From assembly GCF_002975205.1 (NCBI RefSeq), contig NZ_PCOC01000002.1, positions 434,001 through 498,000 of the forward strand: a stretch of 64,000 nucleotides of DNA, given 5' to 3'. The position numbers were made by a program, and so were the translations under genes. This document shows, one piece after another, positions 59,158-64,000 of this stretch. The stretch's first letter is position 1, and every line of letters begins with the position of its first letter. This DNA is from Ochrobactrum vermis (GTDB lineage Bacteria; Pseudomonadota; Alphaproteobacteria; Rhizobiales; Rhizobiaceae). The notes beneath the pieces are model-generated. The model saw only the letters and a program-made list of their open reading frames with translations. It did not search any database and had not been told where the DNA came from.

Positions 59158-60492
59158 ATGCATGCCCTAACTCAACTTGCTGAATTTGCTTCTGGCCATC
59201 CAAAAGGCGCGTTGCCTTCGGAAACGCGCGAAGCCATCTCACTTCTACTGCTCGATCTGATGGGGGCGACCGCAGCGGGCCTTCATTCGCGTCTGGCAGC
59301 CTCGGCGAGACAAGCAGCGTCTGACGTATACGGCTCAGGTGTTGCTCAGGTTTGGCTTACAGATATGAAACTGAGCGTGGCCGGCGCTGCCATGGCAAAC
59401 AGCGCGGCTGCCAGTGCGCTTGATATTGATGACGGTCATCGTGGAGCGGCAGGCCATGCTGGTGCTGGTGTCATTCCAGCGGCACTTGCTGTCGGCCAAT
59501 CCATCCATGCGTCGGACACCGAAATGCTTGATGCAATTGCTTTGGGCTACGACGTAGCCCTGCGTGTTGCCACGTCACGCCCCACCAGCACTATCGAAAC
59601 TTACGCAAGCGGCAGATGGGTAAGTTATGGTGCGGCTGCGGCCGCCGGACGGCTTCTCGGGCTCGACGCCGACGAGATGGCACATGCGTTGGCGATTGCA
59701 GGTTCCGAAGGCCCGATCGTTTTTCCAACTGGTTCCTCCAAGTTTCAGGGCAGCACGGTGAAGGAAGGAATTCCACCTGCCGTCGTTGCCGGTATCACTG
59801 GGGCTTATCGCGCGAAGGCAGGAGCAACCGGGCCGGTAGACCTGCTCAACAATGAAGAGCGTTATGATCGCAGAATTCTGCTGGGACAGCTCGGCGAGGT
59901 CTGGGAACTGCAACGCTGTTATCTCAAGCCTTATGCTTGCTGTCGTTATATGCACGCAGCCATCGATGCGATCCTGAAAATGCGTCGGGACGGGCGTCAG
60001 ATTCACAGGCTCCGTATCGAAACCTTCCCGCAGGGTCTTCGCCTCGCTAATGAGCGCGCGCCGAGCACGTTGGAAGGCGGCCAGTATAGTTTCTATTTTA
60101 GCTGCGCGCTTGCGGCGTTGCGTGGGCCGGGGGCGCTGCAGCCCGTCGACCCTGACAGTTTGAAAGACATAGAGGTGCTCGGCCTTGCGAACCGGATCGA
60201 GCTCGAAGCCTCGACCGATTTCGTCACAGCGTTTCCAGTGCGCACACCAGCCCGTGTTCTGATCGATCAGGGCGACGGTGCTGAACAACTGGTTATCGAC
60301 CATCCGCTTGGCGATGTAGCCAATCCGATGAGTTGGGATCAGGTCGCTCACAAGTTCAAGAACATTGGACGCGTCAGTCTGAGTCCCCAAAACCAGGACA
60401 GTATTATTTCGGCGATTAGCAGTCTGAACGAAACGGGCTTCACCTCACTGCTCAGTGCGCTTGCCAAGCCTCAAGACAATAATATTCAATAA
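59158..60492 (+). CDS. MmgE/PrpD-family protein
   Basis: 444 residues, family length. Helical N-terminal domain with LLLLDLMGATAAGLHSRLAA and ANSAAASALDIDDGHRGAAGHAG (the D-D-H active-site region), GYDVALRVATSR, GRWVSYGAAAAAGRLLGLDA and the RCYLKPYACCRYMHAAID block. The family includes 2-methylcitrate dehydratase, cis-aconitate decarboxylase and iminodisuccinate epimerase. With an amino-acid-type importer, a DAO oxidase and RidA nearby, action on an imino- or amino-dicarboxylate is more likely than propionate metabolism. This is inference. Confidence 0.8.
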   Translation: MHALTQLAEFASGHPKGALPSETREAISLLLLDLMGATAAGLHSRLAASARQAASDVYGSGVAQVWLTDMKLSVAGAAMANSAAASALDIDDGHRGAAGHAGAGVIPAALAVGQSIHASDTEMLDAIALGYDVALRVATSRPTSTIETYASGRWVSYGAAAAAGRLLGLDADEMAHALAIAGSEGPIVFPTGSSKFQGSTVKEGIPPAVVAGITGAYRAKAGATGPVDLLNNEERYDRRILLGQLGEVWELQRCYLKPYACCRYMHAAIDAILKMRRDGRQIHRLRIETFPQGLRLANERAPSTLEGGQYSFYFSCALAALRGPGALQPVDPDSLKDIEVLGLANRIELEASTDFVTAFPVRTPARVLIDQGDGAEQLVIDHPLGDVANPMSWDQVAHKFKNIGRVSLSPQNQDSIISAISSLNETGFTSLLSALAKPQDNNIQ

Positions 60493-60505
60493 AAAGGGAA
60501 CAATC

Positions 60506-62071
60506 ATGAAACTGAAAAGCATCATGGGTCCACCGGCGCTTGCCGCTCTCATGGCCTTCACGGCACTAGGCACGCTGTCGGCATACGCAGCACAGACCGA
60601 ATTACGCCTTGGTGCCGCCGCTGCAGATATCGGCAATTTGGATCCGCACTTCGCCGCGAGTACGTCGGACCGTACCCTCGTCGCATGGATTTTTGGAGGA
60701 CTGGTCAGATTCGCGCCCGGCTCTACCGATCCGGCGACCATTGAAGGTGACCTTGCCGAAAGCTGGGAGGCAACAGACAATAATCTGGTCTGGACCTTCA
60801 AACTGCGCCCTGGCGTGCAATGGCAACATGGCTATGGCGAAGTGACGGCCGATGATGTCGTTTTCAGTCTGCAGAAGGCGGCAGATCCGAAGCGTTCAGC
60901 TTTTGCAACAGACTATAAGGCAATCAAAAGCGTAGAGGCCATAGACCCGCACACCGTGCGCATCACGCTGGCAAATCAGGTTCCAAGTCTGCTTGGCCTT
61001 GTGACCAACTATTCCGGCGGCTTCATCATCAGCAAGAAAGCGTATGAAGAGCGCGGGGAGGGCTTTACCCGTAATCCTGTTGGTTTTGGGCCTTTCCAGT
61101 TTGAATCAATCGAACCCGGTGTTGCGGTTCATTTTATTGCCCACGAAAAGTATTTCCGTGGCAAGCCGAAGATCGAAAAGGTGACTTATCGTTTTCTCAA
61201 CGCTGCGGCAGGTCGTGACCTTGCCTTTACAGCAGGCGAAATCGATGTATCCGCGGGTACGACTGATCGGCGCTGGTTACAGCGAATGAAGGAAACACCC
61301 GGAGCCAAGGTCGATATCTTCGATCCTGCCGAATTAACCGTGGTACATATCAACCGCAACCAGAAGCCGTTCGATGACATCAGAGTCCGACAGGCCGTTG
61401 CCTACGCGATTAATCCTGCACAGATTGCGCAGTTCCGTGGGCCTGAGTTCACGCGAGTTGCAAAGTCGGTCATTCCTTCGAACAATCTGGGCCTCAATCC
61501 CGATCCAGGCCTCGCTCAACCCGATGTAGACAAGGCGAAAGCACTACTTGCAGAAGCGGGTTTTCCCAATGGTCTTACCGTCAAGATGATTTCCAGCCAG
61601 ATGCCTAGTTATGCGACCACGGACCAGCTTCTCCAGGCGCAGCTTGCCAAGGCCGGCATCAAGCTTGAACTTGAACCGGTTGAACATGCGACTTGGCATC
61701 AGATGATCCGCAAGGACTTAAGCCCGCTTGTTGATTACGGTGCGGCACGCTTCCCTGTTGCCGACACGTATCTAACGCAATTCTACCACTCCAACAGCGC
61801 TATTGGTGCACCAGGGCAAGTAACAAACTTCAGCCATTGCTCGGTTGCCGACAAGCAGATTGAGGCCGCTCGCACGGAGGTTGATCCCAAAAAGCAGGTC
61901 GAACTCTGGCAGGAAGCGCAGAAATTGATTGTCGCTGATGTTTGCGCTGTGCCGGTGACAGAGACTGCCCAGGTCTGGATCAGGAACGAAAAGCTTGACT
62001 GGGGCTTCGAGCTCAAGGGCTCGATGTCGCTGGGCCCGCTACTCACCGAACAAGCTCACTTCAAGGAATGA
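60506..62071 (+). CDS. Peptide/opine-type ABC substrate-binding protein (SBP family 5)
   Basis: 521 residues from the ATG at 60506 (AAGGGAA upstream). Signal peptide ends near LSAYAAQ. Family blocks: DIGNLDPHFAASTSDRTLVA, LAESWEATDNNLVWTFKLRP, VQWQHGYGEVTADDVVFSL, VGFGPFQFESIEPGV and VRQAVAYAINPAQIAQF. It captures a peptide, opine or similar ligand. Placing it after the MmgE/PrpD gene is unusual for Dpp operons, and shows the enzyme is part of the same catabolic unit. Confidence 0.9.
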   Translation: MKLKSIMGPPALAALMAFTALGTLSAYAAQTELRLGAAAADIGNLDPHFAASTSDRTLVAWIFGGLVRFAPGSTDPATIEGDLAESWEATDNNLVWTFKLRPGVQWQHGYGEVTADDVVFSLQKAADPKRSAFATDYKAIKSVEAIDPHTVRITLANQVPSLLGLVTNYSGGFIISKKAYEERGEGFTRNPVGFGPFQFESIEPGVAVHFIAHEKYFRGKPKIEKVTYRFLNAAAGRDLAFTAGEIDVSAGTTDRRWLQRMKETPGAKVDIFDPAELTVVHINRNQKPFDDIRVRQAVAYAINPAQIAQFRGPEFTRVAKSVIPSNNLGLNPDPGLAQPDVDKAKALLAEAGFPNGLTVKMISSQMPSYATTDQLLQAQLAKAGIKLELEPVEHATWHQMIRKDLSPLVDYGAARFPVADTYLTQFYHSNSAIGAPGQVTNFSHCSVADKQIEAARTEVDPKKQVELWQEAQKLIVADVCAVPVTETAQVWIRNEKLDWGFELKGSMSLGPLLTEQAHFKE

Positions 62072-62125
62072 TAAGAGCAATCGGGATGGTGCGGTGCACT
62101 ATCCCGAAATCTTTCAGGCACCAAA

Positions 62126-63418
62126 ATGACAAAGCTAACCTATCCCTCCTATTCCAACCTGTGCGGTTGGAATGCCATGCTCCCGCCACGCCAACCGCGC
62201 GTCGCACTCACCCAAGACATTACGGTTGATTACGCAATTGTCGGAGCCGGATTCACTGGTTTCGCCATCGCACGTCGATTGCGTGAACTGAACCCTGACG
62301 CCAGTATCGCAGTGATTGAAGCGACTACTATAGGGGAAGGTTCTTCTGCCCGAAATTCGGGTTTCACAGGCTCGGATGTATTGCCGCGCAATGCTTCGAT
62401 AGAAATGGCTGAAAAGGCGCGTCTTCAATCCGGCTTTTTTAACGAAGCTTTCGAATGGCTGATGCAGATCATCCATGACAACAACATTGATTGTGACATG
62501 CGACAGGTAGGATCGATCCGCGGCGCGGCGACAGAACTTGGCGAAGCGTCGTTACGCAATGTAGCGGAAGTAGCTCGCGTCAATAAAATTTCTCACACTA
62601 TCCTATCGCGGGAGGACATCCATCGTCGCATCGGGAGTGCTTATTATCGCTTTGGCATCCACATGCAGGATACATGGCTGCTACAACCCGCCGCCTTGAT
62701 ACGCGGTCTTGCCGATGCGTTGCCAAACGACATTGCGATCTTTGAAAACACACCAGTCAAGACTCTAGTCAAGCGCGATGGGTGGGTTTTGGAGACGCCG
62801 GGTGGCGTTGTAAAATGTAAGAACCTTGCCTTGGCGACGAATGCCTTTATCCGCAAGTTCGGCTACCTGAAGTCGCGCATGGCGACCATTTACACTTATG
62901 CTGCCGTGACTGAAGAAATTGCTGATAATCGGCTTGATGAACTCGGCGAGTCCGAGGCATGGGGCCTGTTGCCCTCGCACCGGCTTGGCACGACGTTGCG
63001 TCGCATTGGCCGTAATCGGATTATGGTACGCAGTCTATATGCGCATGAGGCCGAGCTTGGCGAGCGCGAGGCTTCGAACAAGCTCAGGGATCGCTTTGAA
63101 CGCCGTTGGCCAAATCTCAAAGACATGCAACTGGAGTATTTGTGGGCTGGTACGACTGCGTTCACAATGAATGGGGCTCCGTGGTGGGGGCGTGTTGAAG
63201 ACGGTCTCTATGCATCGGGAGGCTGCAATGGGAGCGGCATTGCCAAAGGGACAATGCTTGGGCGACATCTTGCAGAACTTATGCTGGGCCAAGGCGAGCA
63301 TACAAGCATGTCTGCCATCATGGGTACAGCGAGCTGGATTGCTCCGGAACCCCTCCGGTCCATCGGTTTCAACCTCATCTCTACGCTGGAAAGTCGCAAG
63401 GCGGGTCTGGAAATGTGA
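62126..63418 (+). CDS. FAD-dependent amine/amino-acid oxidase (DAO family)
   Basis: 430 residues. FAD motif VGAGFTGFAIARRLRELNPD near residue 39 with IAVIEATTIGEGSSARNSGF, and a C-terminal GLYASGGCNGSGIAKGTMLG. The family (PuuB/DadA/glycine-oxidase-like) oxidises amino groups, giving imines that RidA can clear. It is the last gene of the unit, 54 bp after the binding protein. Likely substrate: the imported amino or imino compound. Confidence 0.85.
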   Translation: MTKLTYPSYSNLCGWNAMLPPRQPRVALTQDITVDYAIVGAGFTGFAIARRLRELNPDASIAVIEATTIGEGSSARNSGFTGSDVLPRNASIEMAEKARLQSGFFNEAFEWLMQIIHDNNIDCDMRQVGSIRGAATELGEASLRNVAEVARVNKISHTILSREDIHRRIGSAYYRFGIHMQDTWLLQPAALIRGLADALPNDIAIFENTPVKTLVKRDGWVLETPGGVVKCKNLALATNAFIRKFGYLKSRMATIYTYAAVTEEIADNRLDELGESEAWGLLPSHRLGTTLRRIGRNRIMVRSLYAHEAELGEREASNKLRDRFERRWPNLKDMQLEYLWAGTTAFTMNGAPWWGRVEDGLYASGGCNGSGIAKGTMLGRHLAELMLGQGEHTSMSAIMGTASWIAPEPLRSIGFNLISTLESRKAGLEM

Positions 63419-63740
63419 AGCTGAACGAAAACAAGAGAGGGCTGAAGCGGTTATTGAGAAGGGTCTGCACTCAGTGGTGTGACTATCAGCTTCTATCCTC
63501 CAGACACCAGGCAGTCTGGATAGGGGGCTGAACTGCATAAACATCTGCATGGAAAGGGGCGGCCAAACTCAACTGGCCGCCTCTGTATATAATCTGTGTC
63601 GAGAACTCGCATGTGCCTTGGCTTTATGACGCTTGCCGAAGTGTTTGCTATCTTTTGCCGATACAAGGCTGATCTGATAGCTCACCGCATGATGCACCGG
63701 GGTGAGTTCTCGCCTCTTCGAAGATGCGTTCCGGCTTCGG
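63419..63740. terminator. Intergenic stretch with hairpin terminator, no gene
   Basis: GGCGGCCA (63558-63565) and TGGCCGCC (63574-63581) form a hairpin followed by TCTGTATATAAT, probably ending the oxidase message. A smaller hairpin-like repeat (CCAGAC and GTCTGG, 63501-63519) precedes it. No coding frame is supported in this 322-bp stretch between convergent genes. Confidence 0.6.
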
Positions 63741-64000
63741 CTACGCGCCGTATTTCGACTCTACCGGCCAGACCGATTGAAGCTTCTCACCACCGAGAAT
63801 GCGGTCACGCGCCGAAGCTTCATTTGCGCCCAGCTTGTCGGCCTGATCGGCCACTGCGGCAACCATGGTCTTGGGAATGACCACAACCCCGTCAATATCC
63901 GCGAAGATAACGTCGCCCGGAGCAATTTTCACACCGGCTATTTCGATTGGAACTTGCGAGAGCTTCGGTTCCATCTTGCCGGACACAGAAACAGGAGACC
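63741..64000 (-). CDS. RraA-like (HMG/CHA aldolase family) protein, partial
   Basis: The last 80-odd residues of a minus-strand gene running off the right edge. The block IAPGDVIFADIDGVVVIPKT, then a helix and EKLQSV near the end, is the C-terminal signature of the RraA / 4-hydroxy-4-methyl-2-oxoglutarate aldolase family. These are metal-dependent lyases of pyruvate-type hydroxy-ketoacids and oxaloacetate decarboxylases. The N-terminus is outside the window, so the start is unknown. Its neighbourhood with the DAO/PrpD unit suggests shared catabolism. Confidence 0.75.
   Translation of the reverse strand, partial: SPVSVSGKMEPKLSQVPIEIAGVKIAPGDVIFADIDGVVVIPKTMVAAVADQADKLGANEASARDRILGGEKLQSVWPVESKYGA

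Overview
The window looks like a piece of an alphaproteobacterial chromosome of the Rhizobiales. The gene style, moderately high GC and many catabolic/ABC-transport islands resemble Brucella/Ochrobactrum or a close relative; this is inferred from protein character, not from a search. It is almost entirely accessory metabolism: transporters, oxidoreductases, decarboxylases and their local regulators. No rRNA, tRNA, CRISPR or prophage genes were recognised.

Layout, left to right. (1) 1-7.1 kb: an orphan LivK-type binding protein and a LysR regulator, divergent from a monooxygenase / cofactor-free 2,4-dioxygenase / arylformamidase-like hydrolase triplet followed by an aldehyde dehydrogenase. The triplet has the logic of alkylquinolone (PQS-type signal) or quinaldine ring opening. 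(2) 7.1-9.2 kb: a GntR regulator, an SBF-like transporter and a GntR remnant. (3) 9.2-12.9 kb: pyridoxal kinase, a BenE-like permease and a divergent MocR/PdxR regulator, probably vitamin B6 salvage. (4) 13-15.8 kb: a histidine kinase / FixJ-type regulator pair followed by a secreted HbpS/GlcG-like protein. (5) 15.9-31.5 kb: a LysR gene and a divergent MFS transporter separated by a complete IS66-family element (16968-20401, 8-bp target duplication) carrying two passenger genes. A nine-kb operon-like run follows: two ACMSD-type amidohydrolases, UbiD, UbiX, a COG0523 metallochaperone, an NCS2 permease, a cytosine-deaminase-like hydrolase and a gate-domain membrane protein. The control region interrupted by the IS has a second copy in front of this run, so one LysR probably controls both. 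(6) 31.6-39 kb: a SorC regulator, HAD phosphatase, GpdQ-like phosphodiesterase and CUT1 ABC importer. (7) 39-43.1 kb: siderophore binding protein, FhuF-type reductase and TonB receptor. (8) 43.4-48.9 kb: a thioredoxin-like protein, an AprA-like flavoprotein, a ferredoxin and a sulfonate-type ABC importer in one operon. (9) 49-54 kb: a large glycosyltransferase, an unknown partner, an epimerase and a small lipoprotein. (10) 54-64 kb: IclR and RidA divergent from a peptide/opine-type ABC importer, MmgE/PrpD protein and a DAO oxidase, then the edge of an RraA-like gene.

The most interesting items are the quinolone-ring-cleavage-like triplet; the LysR regulon split by a passenger-carrying IS66, with an operon pairing an HxH-less and an HxH-bearing amidohydrolase with UbiD/UbiX; and the thioredoxin / AprA-like / ferredoxin / sulfonate-ABC operon. 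All functional assignments come from reading motifs and gene order; none was tested by a database search.
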